A stretch of 64,000 nucleotides of DNA from Roseomonas haemaphysalidis. GTDB lineage: Bacteria; Pseudomonadota; Alphaproteobacteria; Acetobacterales; Acetobacteraceae. The position numbers and the translations under genes are program-made. The notes under the pieces were generated by a model. That model was not told the origin of the DNA. It worked only from the letters and a program-made list of their open reading frames with translations, and ran no database searches. The stretch is from the NCBI RefSeq assembly GCF_017355405.1, contig NZ_CP061177.1, positions 1,471,001 through 1,535,000 of the forward strand, given 5' to 3'. This document shows, piece by piece, positions 24,554-33,143 of this stretch; positions within the stretch are counted from its first letter, which is position 1; the number at the start of each line of letters is the position of its first letter.

Positions 24554-25672
24554 ATGCCCCGCAAGACCCGACGCCACCACCCCCTGACGCGCCTGCTGGC
24601 CCTGGCGCCGCTCGCCCTGCTGCTGGGCGGCTGCAACCTGGTGATCATGAACCCCGCCGGCGACGTGGCGGCGCAGCAGCGTGACCTGATCGTTTACTCC
24701 ACCCTGCTGATGCTGATCATCATCATCCCGGTGATCCTGCTGACGCTGCTGTTCGCCTGGCGCTACCGCGCTTCCAACAAGGCGGCCAAGTACGACCCCG
24801 AGTGGCACCATTCCACGCAGCTGGAGGTGATCATCTGGGCGGCGCCGCTGGTCATCATCGTGGCACTGGGCGCGCTGACCTGGGTGGGCACCCACCTGCT
24901 CGACCCCTACCGCCCGCTGCAGCGCCTGGATGCCGAGAGGCTGATCCCGGAAGAGGTGCGCCCGCTGGAGGTGGAGGTGGTGGCGCTCGACTGGAAGTGG
25001 CTGTTCATCTACCCGCAGCAGGGCATTGCCACGGTGAACGAGCTGCGCGCGCCGGTGGACGTGCCGATCAACTTCCGCATCACCGCCTCCTCGGTCATGA
25101 ACGCGCTGTCGATCCCGTCGCTGGCCGGCATGATCTATGCCATGCCGGGGATGGAAACCAAGCTGCACGCCGTGATGAACCAGGAAGGCGTGTATGACGG
25201 CATGTCCGCCAACTACAGCGGCGCCGGCTTTTCCGACATGCGCTTCAAGTTCCATGGCATGAGCCAGCAGGGCTTCGACGCCTGGGTGGCCGAGGCCAAG
25301 GCGGGCGGCGGCGGCACGCTCGGCCGTGCCGAGTACCTGGAGCTTGAGCGCCCCAGCGTGCGCGACGCCGTGAAGCGCTTCTCGGCCATCGACCCGGCGC
25401 TGTTCAAGGCGGTGGTGGAACGCTGCGTGGACCCCGCAAAGATGTGCATGAGCGACATGATGGCGATCGACGCGCGGGGCGGCATGGGCGCCGCCGGTAC
25501 GGTCAACGTCGCCAGCCTGGATTACGACAAGACGGCCCGGCGCGGCAGCGGCCCCTCGCCGGCCGCCCCCGCCCGCCGCTTCGTGCTGGCCCTGTGCACC
25601 CCGGCCGACCCGCTGGGCACCGGGCTGGTGGCATCGGCCGCCACGCCCGACGCCGGAAAGGCCACCAACTGA
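24554..25672 (+). CDS. cyoA: Cytochrome bo-type ubiquinol oxidase subunit II
   Basis: A 372-residue lipoprotein subunit of the quinol oxidase. The signal ends in the lipobox LLGGC, followed by two membrane helices (about residues 40-65 and 90-112) and a periplasmic cupredoxin-like domain. That domain has no CuA ligands, as expected for quinol oxidases; DWKWLFIYPQQGIATVNEL and SIPSLAGMIYAMPGMETKL are typical CyoA sequences. It is about 55 residues longer than the E. coli protein. The extra C-terminal tail holds three cysteines (RCVDPAKMCMSDM and ALCTPADP) and is Pro/Ala-rich. First gene of cyoABCD. An upstream in-frame GTG at 24536 is possible, but ATG 24554 gives the better signal peptide. 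Confidence 0.92.
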   Translation: MPRKTRRHHPLTRLLALAPLALLLGGCNLVIMNPAGDVAAQQRDLIVYSTLLMLIIIIPVILLTLLFAWRYRASNKAAKYDPEWHHSTQLEVIIWAAPLVIIVALGALTWVGTHLLDPYRPLQRLDAERLIPEEVRPLEVEVVALDWKWLFIYPQQGIATVNELRAPVDVPINFRITASSVMNALSIPSLAGMIYAMPGMETKLHAVMNQEGVYDGMSANYSGAGFSDMRFKFHGMSQQGFDAWVAEAKAGGGGTLGRAEYLELERPSVRDAVKRFSAIDPALFKAVVERCVDPAKMCMSDMMAIDARGGMGAAGTVNVASLDYDKTARRGSGPSPAAPARRFVLALCTPADPLGTGLVASAATPDAGKATN

Positions 25673-25764
25673 TGCCGCGCCCCGACGACGCCCTCCCCAT
25701 GGCGGTGCCCGCCGCCCACGGAATGTCTCTGGCGGCGCCTGCCGCCCTTGGAATGACAGAATAA
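25672..25764 (+). CDS. Possible 30-codon ORF between cyoA and cyoB
   Basis: The ATG at 25672 overlaps the last base of the cyoA stop, and the frame ends in TAA five bases before the cyoB ATG. It fills almost the whole 96-base gap. The peptide would contain two 10-residue units of the type AxPAAxGM, encoded by a 24-base direct repeat (25702-25725 and 25732-25755, 20 of 24 bases equal). GGAAAG lies about 12 bases upstream, a weak ribosome site. It may be a leader-type or coupling peptide, or the repeat may matter only as DNA or RNA. I know no family for it. Confidence 0.3.
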   Translation: MPRPDDALPMAVPAAHGMSLAAPAALGMTE

Positions 25765-25768
25765 ACCC

Positions 25769-27772
25769 ATGGCCACCAATCCGGACGTCCTGAGCCCCGT
25801 GTTCGGCCGGCTCTCCCTCGACTCCCTGCCCTTCCTGCACGAGCCGATCGTCGCCATCGCCCTTGTGGGCGTGGTGCTGGGCGGGGTCGCGATCCTCGGC
25901 GCCATCACCTACTACCGCCTGTGGGGCTACCTGTGGCGCGAATGGCTGACCACGGTGGACCACAAGCGCATCGGCATCATGTACGTGATCCTGGCGCTGG
26001 TGATGCTGCTGCGCGGCTTCTCGGACGCCATCATGATGCGCGCCCAGCAGGCCATGGCCTTTGCCGGGTCCGAGGGCTACCTGCCGCCGCACCACTACGA
26101 CCAGATCTTCACCGCCCACGGCGTGATCATGATCTTCTTCATGGCCATGCCCTTTATCACAGGGCTGATGAACTACGTGGTGCCGCTGCAGATCGGCGCG
26201 CGCGACGTCGCCTTTCCGTTCCTCAACAACTTCTCCTTCTGGATGACCGCCGCGGGCGCCGCCATCATCATGATGTCGCTGTTCGTGGGTGAGTTCGCGG
26301 CCACCGGCTGGCTGGCCTATCCGCCGCTGTCGGGCTCGTCCTACTCGCCCGGGGTGGGGGTGGACTACTACATCTGGGCCCTGCAGATCGCGGGCATCGG
26401 CACCTTGCTGTCCGGCATCAACCTGCTGGTTACCATCGTGAAGATGCGCGCGCCGGGCCTGCGCATGATGAAGATGCCGATCTTCACCTGGACCTCGCTC
26501 TGCACCAACGTGCTGATCGTGGCCGCCTTTCCGGTGCTGACGGCCGTGCTCGCGATGCTGACGCTGGACCGCTACGCCGGCACCAACTTCTTCACGAACG
26601 ACTTCGGCGGCAACCCGATGATGTACGTGAACCTGATCTGGATCTGGGGCCACCCCGAAGTCTACATCCTGGTGCTGCCGGCCTTCGGCATCTTCTCGGA
26701 AGTGGTGTCCACCTTCAGCAGCAAGCGGCTGTTCGGTTACACCTCCATGGTCTACGCCACGGTGGTCATCACCATCCTGTCCTACCTGGTCTGGCTGCAC
26801 CACTTCTTCACGATGGGCTCGGGCGCCAGCGTGAACAGCTTCTTCGGCATCACGACGATGATCATCTCGATCCCGACGGGCGCCAAGATCTTCAACTGGC
26901 TGTTCACCATGTACCGCGGCCGCATCCGTTTCGAGGTGCCGATGCTGTGGACGGTCGGCTTCATGGTCACCTTCGTGATCGGCGGCATGACCGGCGTGCT
27001 GCTGGCGGTGCCGCCGGCCGACTTCCAGCTGCACAACTCGCTGTTCCTGATCGCGCATTTCCACAACGTCATCATCGGCGGCGTGGTGTTCGGCCTGTTC
27101 GCCGGCGTGACCTACTGGTTCCCCAAGGCCTTCGGCTTCAAGCTGGACCCGTTCTGGGGCAAGATGTCCTTCTGGTTCTGGTTCGTGGGCTTCTACTTCG
27201 CCTTCATGCCGCTTTACGTGCTGGGCCTGATGGGCGTGACGCGGCGCATGAGCAAGTTCGACGACCCGTCGCTGCAGATCTGGTTCGTTGTCGCCGCCTT
27301 TGGCGCGGTGCTGATCGCCTGTGGCATCGGCTCCTTCCTCATCCAGCTCTGGGTCAGCTTCCGCAAGCGGGAGGAGCTGCGCGACCACACGGGCGACCCC
27401 TGGGGCGGCCGCACGCTGGAATGGGCCACCACCTCGCCGCCGCCCGACTACAACTTCGCCTTCACGCCCGTGATCCATAATCACGACGCGTGGTGGGACA
27501 TGAAGCACCGTGGCTACAAGCGCCCGGTCAGCGGCTTCGAGGCGATCCACATGCCCAAGAACACCGGCGCGGGCGTGATCATCGCGGGCCTGGCCGTGGC
27601 CTTCGCCTTTGGCATGATCTGGTACATGTGGTGGCTGGTGGGGCTGACCGCCGTGGCGCTGCTGGTCACCGCCATCGCGCATACCTTCAACTACGACCGG
27701 GACTTCTACATCCCGGCCGAGACGGTGACCGCGGTCGAGGACCGGCGCACCCAGATGGTCGCGGGGGAGTAA
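25769..27772 (+). CDS. cyoB: Cytochrome bo-type ubiquinol oxidase subunit I
   Basis: A 667-residue catalytic subunit with about 15 membrane helices, the same size as E. coli CyoB (663). It reduces oxygen to water and pumps protons. Visible ligands and channels include [11 protein letters not shown] (low-spin haem His), [17 protein letters not shown] (CuB His, the D-channel Glu, and the cross-linked Tyr), [12 protein letters not shown] (two CuB His), [16 protein letters not shown] (K-channel Lys) and [11 protein letters not shown] (haem ligands). [14 protein letters not shown] holds the D-channel entry Asp. All are intact, so this is a functional proton-pumping oxidase. Confidence 0.97.
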   Translation: MATNPDVLSPVFGRLSLDSLPFLHEPIVAIALVGVVLGGVAILGAITYYRLWGYLWREWLTTVDHKRIGIMYVILALVMLLRGFSDAIMMRAQQAMAFAGSEGYLPPHHYDQIFTAHGVIMIFFMAMPFITGLMNYVVPLQIGARDVAFPFLNNFSFWMTAAGAAIIMMSLFVGEFAATGWLAYPPLSGSSYSPGVGVDYYIWALQIAGIGTLLSGINLLVTIVKMRAPGLRMMKMPIFTWTSLCTNVLIVAAFPVLTAVLAMLTLDRYAGTNFFTNDFGGNPMMYVNLIWIWGHPEVYILVLPAFGIFSEVVSTFSSKRLFGYTSMVYATVVITILSYLVWLHHFFTMGSGASVNSFFGITTMIISIPTGAKIFNWLFTMYRGRIRFEVPMLWTVGFMVTFVIGGMTGVLLAVPPADFQLHNSLFLIAHFHNVIIGGVVFGLFAGVTYWFPKAFGFKLDPFWGKMSFWFWFVGFYFAFMPLYVLGLMGVTRRMSKFDDPSLQIWFVVAAFGAVLIACGIGSFLIQLWVSFRKREELRDHTGDPWGGRTLEWATTSPPPDYNFAFTPVIHNHDAWWDMKHRGYKRPVSGFEAIHMPKNTGAGVIIAGLAVAFAFGMIWYMWWLVGLTAVALLVTAIAHTFNYDRDFYIPAETVTAVEDRRTQMVAGE

Positions 27773-27776
27773 GCGG

Positions 27777-28424
27777 ATGTCCATCCAGGCCCCCCACGCC
27801 GGCCCGCTGGCCGAGCCCGTGTCGCAGGAAGACCTGGTCTTCTACACGGCCGACCACCACGTGAACCCCGGCTCCGGAACCCTGCTCGGGTTCTGGATCT
27901 ACCTGATGAGCGACTGCCTGATCTTCGCGGTGCTGTTCGCGACCTATGGCGTGGTTGGCCGCAATTATGCGGCCGGCCCCGGCCCGGCCGACCTGTTCGA
28001 CCTGAACCTGGTGGCGCTCAGCACCGCGATGCTGCTGTTCTCCTCCATCACCTACGGCTTCGCCATGCTGAGCATGGCGCGGGGCCGCAAGGGCGCGACG
28101 CTGCTGTGGCTGGCGGTGACGGGGCTGTTCGGCCTCGGCTTCCTCGGCTGCACCGCCTATGAGTTCAACCACCTGATCCACGAGGGCGCGGTGCCGAGCC
28201 GCAGCGCCTTTCTGTCCGCCTTCTTCACCCTGGTCGGCACCCATGCCCTGCACGTCGCCTTCGGTGCGATCTGGCTGGTGGTGCTGATGGTGCAGGTGGT
28301 GCAGCGCGGGCTGGTGCCGGAGAACCGCCGCCGGCTGATGTGCCTCAGCCTGTTCTGGCACTTCCTGGACGTCATCTGGATCGCCGTCTTCTCCTATGTC
28401 TACCTGATGGGGATGCTGCCATGA
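27777..28424 (+). CDS. cyoC: Cytochrome bo-type ubiquinol oxidase subunit III
   Basis: A 215-residue membrane protein with five predicted helices, the usual size and topology of CyoC. Family landmarks include GFWIYLMSDCLIFAVLFATY, GFAMLSMARGRKGA, CTAYEFNHLIHEGA and SAFFTLVGTHALHVAFGAIW, ending WHFLDVIWIAVFSYVYLMG. It lies five bases after cyoB and overlaps cyoD by ATGA. Confidence 0.95.
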   Translation: MSIQAPHAGPLAEPVSQEDLVFYTADHHVNPGSGTLLGFWIYLMSDCLIFAVLFATYGVVGRNYAAGPGPADLFDLNLVALSTAMLLFSSITYGFAMLSMARGRKGATLLWLAVTGLFGLGFLGCTAYEFNHLIHEGAVPSRSAFLSAFFTLVGTHALHVAFGAIWLVVLMVQVVQRGLVPENRRRLMCLSLFWHFLDVIWIAVFSYVYLMGMLP

Positions 28425-28819
28425 GCGCGCAACCGCATGCCGCCGCCCACGACCACGACCACGGCCACGCCCATGACGATGTGGAGGACGGCGCGCACGG
28501 CTCGCTGAAGGGCTATGTGGCGGGCTTCCTGCTGTCCGTCGTGCTGACCGCCATCCCGTTCTGGCTGGTGGGGGGCGACGTGCTGGGCTCCTCGCGGCTC
28601 ACCGCCTTCGCGGTGATGGGCTTCGCGGTGGTGCAGATCGTGGTGCACATGATCTTCTTTCTGCACATGAACACGCATTCCGAGGCGGGCTGGAACATGC
28701 TGGCGCTGGTGTTCACCGCCGTGCTGGTGGTCATCATGCTCGCCGGCTCGCTGTGGGTCATGTACCACCTGAACACCAACATGATGCCCGGCATGCACGA
28801 CATGCGGCAGATGCCCTGA
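28421..28819 (+). CDS. cyoD: Cytochrome bo-type ubiquinol oxidase subunit IV
   Basis: A 132-residue protein with three membrane helices, the small subunit thought to help assemble the CuB site. The core (GSLKGYVAGFLLSVVLTAIPFW, in two halves of one helix, then VVQIVVHMIFFLHM and a final helix) is standard CyoD. The N-terminus is unusually rich in histidine and aspartate (AAAHDHDHGHAHDDVE, residues about 8-23). The start is fixed by the ATGA overlap with cyoC. Confidence 0.92.
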   Translation: MSAQPHAAAHDHDHGHAHDDVEDGAHGSLKGYVAGFLLSVVLTAIPFWLVGGDVLGSSRLTAFAVMGFAVVQIVVHMIFFLHMNTHSEAGWNMLALVFTAVLVVIMLAGSLWVMYHLNTNMMPGMHDMRQMP

Positions 28820-28829
28820 GGCCAGCGCG

Positions 28830-29585
28830 GTGACGGCCGAGCCGGTGGCGGCGCCGTCCTCGCCGCGCAAGCTGGCGGTGCTGGGAACCCTGGCGCTGCT
28901 GGCATTCATGGCCCTGCTGGCGCTGGGCACCTGGCAGGTGGAGCGGCGCGCCTGGAAGCTGGACCTGATCGCGCGCGTGGATGCCCGCATCCACGCGCCG
29001 GCGGCGCCCGCGCCGGGCCCGGCCGACTGGCCCGCCCTGACTGCGGCCGGGGACGAGTACCGCCATGTCACGGCCACCGGCGCCTTTCTGCCGGGCCAGG
29101 ACACGTTGGTGCAGGCTACCACCGCGCTGGGCGGCGGCTTCTGGGTGCTGGCGCCGTTCCGGACCGATGGCGGCTTCACCGTGCTGGTCAACCGCGGCTT
29201 CGTGCCCGGCGAACGCCGCGACCCGGGCAGCCGCGACCCTGGCTTGGCGCAGCGCCGCGTCACCGGCCTCCTGCGCGTGACCGAGCCCGGCGGCGGCTTT
29301 CTGCGCTCCAACGACCCGGCGGCCGACCGCTGGCATTCGCGCGACGTGGCGGCCATCGCGGCCAAGCGCGGGCTCGGGGAGGTGGCACCCTACTTCATCG
29401 ATGCCGAGGCGGTGCCCGGCGCGGCCCCCCTGCCGGTCGGCGGGCTGACGGTCGTGAGCTTTCCCAACAGCCATCTGGTTTACGCGCTGACATGGTATGG
29501 TCTGGCGCTGATGCTGGCCGGTGCCATCTGCTACGTGATGCGCGAGGAATGGCGGGCACGCCGCCGGGCCGCCGCGCGGCGCTGA
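28830..29585 (+). CDS. SURF1-family oxidase assembly protein
   Basis: A 251-residue protein with the SURF1 pattern: one membrane helix near each end (LAVLGTLALLAFMALLALGTW at about 14-34, and LVYALTWYGLALMLAGAICYV near 220) around a periplasmic domain. GTWQVERRAWKLDLI, VNRGFVPGERR and FPNSHLVYALTWYGLAL are family motifs. SURF1 proteins help insert haem into haem-copper oxidases. It begins with GTG 10 bases after cyoD, so it is probably part of the cyo operon. Confidence 0.9.
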   Translation: MTAEPVAAPSSPRKLAVLGTLALLAFMALLALGTWQVERRAWKLDLIARVDARIHAPAAPAPGPADWPALTAAGDEYRHVTATGAFLPGQDTLVQATTALGGGFWVLAPFRTDGGFTVLVNRGFVPGERRDPGSRDPGLAQRRVTGLLRVTEPGGGFLRSNDPAADRWHSRDVAAIAAKRGLGEVAPYFIDAEAVPGAAPLPVGGLTVVSFPNSHLVYALTWYGLALMLAGAICYVMREEWRARRRAAARR

Positions 29586-29614
29586 GCCTGCCCGACGCCG
29601 GATGGGGGAGGGCG

Positions 29615-30916
29615 ATGGCAGCTTCATGGGCCCTGCCGGGCGAGGCCACGGCCGGCAAGAACCTGCTGCAGCTGGTGCAGCTGCGCTGGATCGCGGTGGT
29701 GGGGCAGGTGCTGACCATCGGCACGGTGCAGCTCGGCTTCGGCATCCCGCTGCCGCTGCGCGAGATGGCGGCGATGCTGGTCACGCTGGTGGCCATCAAC
29801 CTCCTGTCCATGCTGCGGCTGCGGCTGCGCGCCGCCATCGGCCCGACCGAACTGTTTCTGGGCCTGCTGCTCGACGTCGCGGTGCTGACGGTGCAGCTCT
29901 ACCTCAGCGGCGGCGCGACCAACCCCTTTGTTTCGCTCTACCTGCTGCAGGTGACGCTGGCGGCCATTCTGCTGGAAGTGCGCTGGGCCTGGGCGATGGT
30001 GGCCATCACCGCGCTGTGCTGCCTGGGGCTGACGCTGGACTACCGCCCCCTGGTGCTGCCGCCGCCGCTGCACGAGCGGCTGTTCCAGCTGCACCTGATG
30101 GGCATGCTGGCCTGCTTTGTGCTGGATGCCACGCTGCTGGTGATGTTCGTCACCCGCATCAGCGGCAACCTGCGGGCCCATGATGCCGACCTGGCGCAGA
30201 TGCGCCAGCAGGCGGTGGAGGAGGACCACATCGTCCGCATGGGTCTGCTGGCATCCGGCGCGGCGCATGAGCTGGGCACGCCGCTGGCCACCGTATCGGT
30301 GATCCTGGGCGACTGGCGGCGGATGCCGCAGCTGCGCGCCATGCCGGACCTGGCGCAGGAGATGGACGAGATGCAGGCCGCCATCCAGCGCTGCAAGGCG
30401 ATCGTCACCGGCATCCTGCTGTCCGCCGGCGAGGTGCGGGGCGAGGCGCCGGAGGTGTCCAGCGTGCACGCCTTTCTGGATGGCGCGGTGGAGGACTGGC
30501 GTGCCAGCCGCACCGCCACGGGGCTGGTCTACGAGAACCGCTTCGGCGACGACCTGCCGATCGTCGCCGACCCGGCGCTGGAGCAGGTGCTGGCCAACAT
30601 CCTGGACAATGCGCAGGAGGTTTCGCCGGCGCATCTGCGGCTGCGGGCCACGCGGCGCGACGCGGAGTTGGTTCTGGAAGTCAGCGACCATGGGCCGGGC
30701 TTCGCGCCCGACATGCTGCGCGAGCTCGGCAGGCCCTACCAGTCCAGCAAGGGGCGGCAGGGCGGCGGGCTGGGGCTGTTTCTGGTGCACAACGTGGTGC
30801 GCAAGCTGGGGGGGAGCGTCGCCGCGCGCAACCGGCCGGAAGGCGGGGCGATGGTCACCGTCACGCTGCCGCTGGCGTCGCTGGCGCTGGATGGGGAAGA
30901 TCGCGATGGACGATGA
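29615..30916 (+). CDS. regB: RegB/PrrB-like redox-sensing histidine kinase
   Basis: A 433-residue membrane kinase with six hydrophobic segments in residues 20-180. Two RegB hallmarks are present. The quinone-binding heptad GGATNPF is at 99-105, between helices. The phospho-acceptor box GAAHELGTPLATVSVILGDW carries His218, with redox-active Cys260 in IQRCKAIVTGIL. In Rhodobacter RegB the corresponding residues are His225 and Cys265. The ATPase boxes LANILDNAQE, SDHGPGFAPD and GGGLGLFLV are complete. The ATG at 29615 has GGGGAG five bases upstream. It overlaps regA by 11 bases. A role in tuning respiration to redox state is inferred from the family. Confidence 0.9.
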   Translation: MAASWALPGEATAGKNLLQLVQLRWIAVVGQVLTIGTVQLGFGIPLPLREMAAMLVTLVAINLLSMLRLRLRAAIGPTELFLGLLLDVAVLTVQLYLSGGATNPFVSLYLLQVTLAAILLEVRWAWAMVAITALCCLGLTLDYRPLVLPPPLHERLFQLHLMGMLACFVLDATLLVMFVTRISGNLRAHDADLAQMRQQAVEEDHIVRMGLLASGAAHELGTPLATVSVILGDWRRMPQLRAMPDLAQEMDEMQAAIQRCKAIVTGILLSAGEVRGEAPEVSSVHAFLDGAVEDWRASRTATGLVYENRFGDDLPIVADPALEQVLANILDNAQEVSPAHLRLRATRRDAELVLEVSDHGPGFAPDMLRELGRPYQSSKGRQGGGLGLFLVHNVVRKLGGSVAARNRPEGGAMVTVTLPLASLALDGEDRDGR

Positions 30917-31439
30917 GCGCCTGCTGCTGGTGGTCGAGGACGACGCCAGCTTTTCCCGCACCCTGTGCCGCTCCTTTGAGCGGCGCGGCTACACCGTCAT
31001 GGCGGCGGCGGGGCTGGAGGAGATGCAGGCACTGATCGCGGAGCGGGTGCCGCAATACGCTGTGGTGGACCTGAAGCTGGCCGGTGCCTCCGGCCTCGCC
31101 TGCGTGCAGGCGCTGCACGCGCGCGAGCCCGCCATGCTGATCGTGGTGCTGACCGGCTTCGCGTCCATCGCCACGGCGGTGGAGGCGATCAAGCTCGGCG
31201 CCTGCCACTACCTCGCCAAGCCATCGAACACGGACGACATCGAGGCCGCCTTCGGCCATGTGGCGGGCGAGGTGGACACGCCGCTGACGCAGCGCGCCAC
31301 CTCCATCAAGACCCTGGAATGGGAACGCATCCACCAGGTGCTGGCGGAAACCGGCTTCAACATCTCCGAGGCCGCGCGGCGGCTCGGCATGCACCGCCGC
31401 ACCCTGGCCCGCAAGCTGGACAAGCAGCAGGTGCGCTAG
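30906..31439 (+). CDS. regA: RegA/ActR-like response regulator
   Basis: A 177-residue partner of the RegB-like kinase. The receiver domain has acidic residues Glu11-Asp13, phospho-acceptor Asp55 (VVDLKLAGASGL), and LTGFASIATAV and LAKPSN with the conserved Thr and Lys. A short linker leads to a C-terminal Fis-type helix-turn-helix (VLAETGFNISEAARRLGMHR then RTLARKL), which is nearly invariant in RegA proteins. Length and layout match RegA (about 184). Translation is coupled to the kinase by an 11-base overlap. Targets in this family include respiratory and carbon-fixation genes. Confidence 0.92.
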   Translation: MDDERLLLVVEDDASFSRTLCRSFERRGYTVMAAAGLEEMQALIAERVPQYAVVDLKLAGASGLACVQALHAREPAMLIVVLTGFASIATAVEAIKLGACHYLAKPSNTDDIEAAFGHVAGEVDTPLTQRATSIKTLEWERIHQVLAETGFNISEAARRLGMHRRTLARKLDKQQVR

Positions 31440-31449
31440 CGGCGCCGGC

Positions 31450-31608
31450 TCAGGCGGCCGGCCGTCCGCGCACCGTCAGGCTGGCCTCGTTGCGCGGGTC
31501 GGCGTTGTGGAACAGCCAGCAGGCCAGCGCGGCGGCGGGCACCGACAGCACGAGCCAGGCTTTCAGGACGACCATGGCGGGCTCCGCGAAGCTGATCAGA
31601 TCCGTCAT
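31450..31608 (-). CDS. Small single-pass membrane protein
   Basis: A 52-residue candidate protein with one clear membrane helix (PAMVVLKAWLVLSVPAAALACWLF) and a short polar tail. I know no family. The ATG at 31608 is favoured because upstream in-frame sequence looks non-coding, though there is no strong ribosome site. It converges on regA with 10 bases between stops. Confidence 0.45.
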   Translation of the reverse strand: MTDLISFAEPAMVVLKAWLVLSVPAAALACWLFHNADPRNEASLTVRGRPAA

Positions 31609-31796
31609 GCGAGTGAACCAACCGACATGGCCATGGAGCGTGTCCGAGCGAGAGGGCGGGTCGTCGTGGAACCATATCCGCGACAGGAACATCTTTCTCG
31701 CTCTGCGCAATTCTGTCAACAAATTTGCGTTATCGACTGAGGCGCAGGTCAATTTGGCCCAGCTTGTGCTAGACGGGCGTTCGCCATTGCAGCGCC

Positions 31797-31819
31797 GCCG
31801 CCGGGGGCAAGCCCCGGCG
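31797..31819 (-). terminator. Stem-loop downstream of the small 61-residue gene
   Basis: CCGCCGGGG and CCCCGGCGG form a perfect 9-bp stem with a 5-base loop, about 12 bases past the stop at 31831. Confidence 0.55.
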
Positions 31820-31830
31820 GGGATGGCTGG

Positions 31831-32016
31831 TCACTTCTCGGCGGTGTCCGGGGCGGCCTCGGCCGTGTCGTCCTCGCCGGCGTCCGGGCGGACCTCGCCG
31901 GCATCGAGGGCGGCCTGTTCCTTTTCGGCAGCCTTCTTCTGCGCCTTGGCTTCCGCCTTCGCGCGCTTGGCGCCATCGCGCTGGGCGCGTTCGAAATTGT
32001 AGTTCGGCTTGCGCAT
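31831..32016 (-). CDS. Small charged alphaproteobacterial-type protein
   Basis: A 61-residue protein. The start MRKPNYNFERAQRDGAKRAK followed by KAEAKAQKKAAEKEQAA is a pattern I have seen in short conserved alphaproteobacterial proteins of unknown function. The tail is acidic (DAGEDDTAEAAPDTAEK). It is probably helical or disordered. AAGGAA sits six bases before the ATG at 32016. No function can be assigned. Confidence 0.7.
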   Translation of the reverse strand: MRKPNYNFERAQRDGAKRAKAEAKAQKKAAEKEQAALDAGEVRPDAGEDDTAEAAPDTAEK

Positions 32017-32585
32017 GGGCGATTCCTTGTCGCTGGTTGAGTGGGGCCGCGGCGGCGCCGGGGCGCGACCCGGCGCTGTGGCGGGTGCGCCGTCTGGGCC
32101 GCCTGCGGCGCGGCGGCCGGTCCGGGCCGGCCGAAAACCGCTTCCGGGCCATGAGACTACCGTCCGCCCCCCGCGCCGTCGAGGCCGCTTGCGCCATGCC
32201 GGGCTTCGGTCACCACCGGGAGGGTGCGCCGTCCGGCTCGCCAGGGCCTTCACCGCTACCACCACAGCGCAAGGCCGTGCTGCCGGAGCATCGTGATCGC
32301 GCCGGCGCCGGCCGGCATGCGTGCAACACGGCGAGGCCTGGCTCCGGGGTCGGTTGCCATGCACCGCAGGCGAGGTGGCGCGGGGCTTCCGCAGGGCATC
32401 GGGGCGGGGATGGCCGCACCACAAGCTGGCCCCGCTCCGCCAGCCCGGATAACAGGAGGGACGCGGCATGGAGGCCAATGATCCAGGCGGCAACCCCAGC
32501 CCGTGCGTGCGTTTCTCCAACGCATGCAGGGCCGGGCCTGTAAATAAATTTTGACAGCCCGGCGGCTGTCCGGGGCGCAAGCGGC
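32017..32585. other. 569-base gap without a convincing gene
   Basis: Open frames exist on both strands, but their Arg/Ala/Pro-rich translations show no domain and shift composition with frame. The last 60 bases hold a T/A-rich stretch (GTAAATAAATTTTGACAG) and an inverted repeat just before the phosphoesterase gene. The rest shows nothing I can interpret. Confidence 0.4.
32553..32570 (+). promoter_or_regulatory. Perfect inverted repeat in front of the phosphoesterase gene
   Basis: GACAGCC-CGGC-GGCTGTC has two 7-base arms and a 4-base spacer, 15 bases before the ATG at 32586 and just after an AT-rich stretch with TTGACA. It could be an operator or a 5' RNA hairpin. No strong ribosome site is visible between it and the start. 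Confidence 0.4.
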
Positions 32586-33143
32586 ATGGCCACCTTCTTC
32601 ACCGCCGACACGCATTTCGGCCATGGCGGGGCGCGCGGCCTGTACCGGCGCCCGTTCGGCTCCATCGGCGAGATGGACGCGGCCCTGGAACGCGGCTGGA
32701 ACGCCGTGGTGGGGCCGCAGGACGAGGTCTGGCACCTGGGCGACTTCGCCATCGGGCCCAAGCCCGCGGCGCAGGCGGCGCTGCTGGCCAGGCTGCACGG
32801 CCGCAAGCACCTGATCCTCGGCAACAACGACAGCGCGGCGACGGCGGCGTTGCCCGGCTGGCACAGCACCGCCAGCTATGCCGAGCTGGTGGTGGACAGC
32901 CAGCCGCTGGTGCTGTGCCATTACGCGTTCCGGTCCTGGCGCAACATGGCGCGCGGCTGGATCAACCTGCATGGCCACAGCCATGGCCGCCTTGCCCCCA
33001 TGCCGCGCCAGTTCGACGTCGGTGTCGACCCGCGGGGCTTCCGGCCGGTGGCGCTGGCGGAGCTGCTGGCCGCCACCCGCTTGCGCGCGCCCCGGCTTCG
33101 CGCGACAGCTTCGGAGCCCCCGCACGAGGACCCCGCCCCATGA
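32586..33143 (+). CDS. Calcineurin-like metallophosphoesterase
   Basis: A 185-residue phosphoesterase with all metal-binding blocks in order: TADTHFGHGG (Asp and His), WHLGDFAIG (GD), ILGNNDSAA (GNxD, normally GNHD), LCHYAFRSW (His) and NLHGHSHGRL (GHxH). Small proteins of this type are common and often encode phosphodiesterases of unknown substrate. The last 25 residues are a Pro/Arg-rich extension. It overlaps the DUF1028 gene by ATGA, so the two are co-translated. Confidence 0.85.
   Translation: MATFFTADTHFGHGGARGLYRRPFGSIGEMDAALERGWNAVVGPQDEVWHLGDFAIGPKPAAQAALLARLHGRKHLILGNNDSAATAALPGWHSTASYAELVVDSQPLVLCHYAFRSWRNMARGWINLHGHSHGRLAPMPRQFDVGVDPRGFRPVALAELLAATRLRAPRLRATASEPPHEDPAP

Noticed and set aside
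24524..27784. A 1086-codon His-rich frame on the minus strand over cyoA and cyoB
   Set aside because: Its high His content comes from reading the complement of Met, Trp and Val codons. cyoA and cyoB match known families residue by residue.
32037..32543. A 168-codon plus-strand frame in the 569-base gap
   Set aside because: The translation is Arg/Ala/Pro-rich with no domain, and two other frames are equally open over the same bases.
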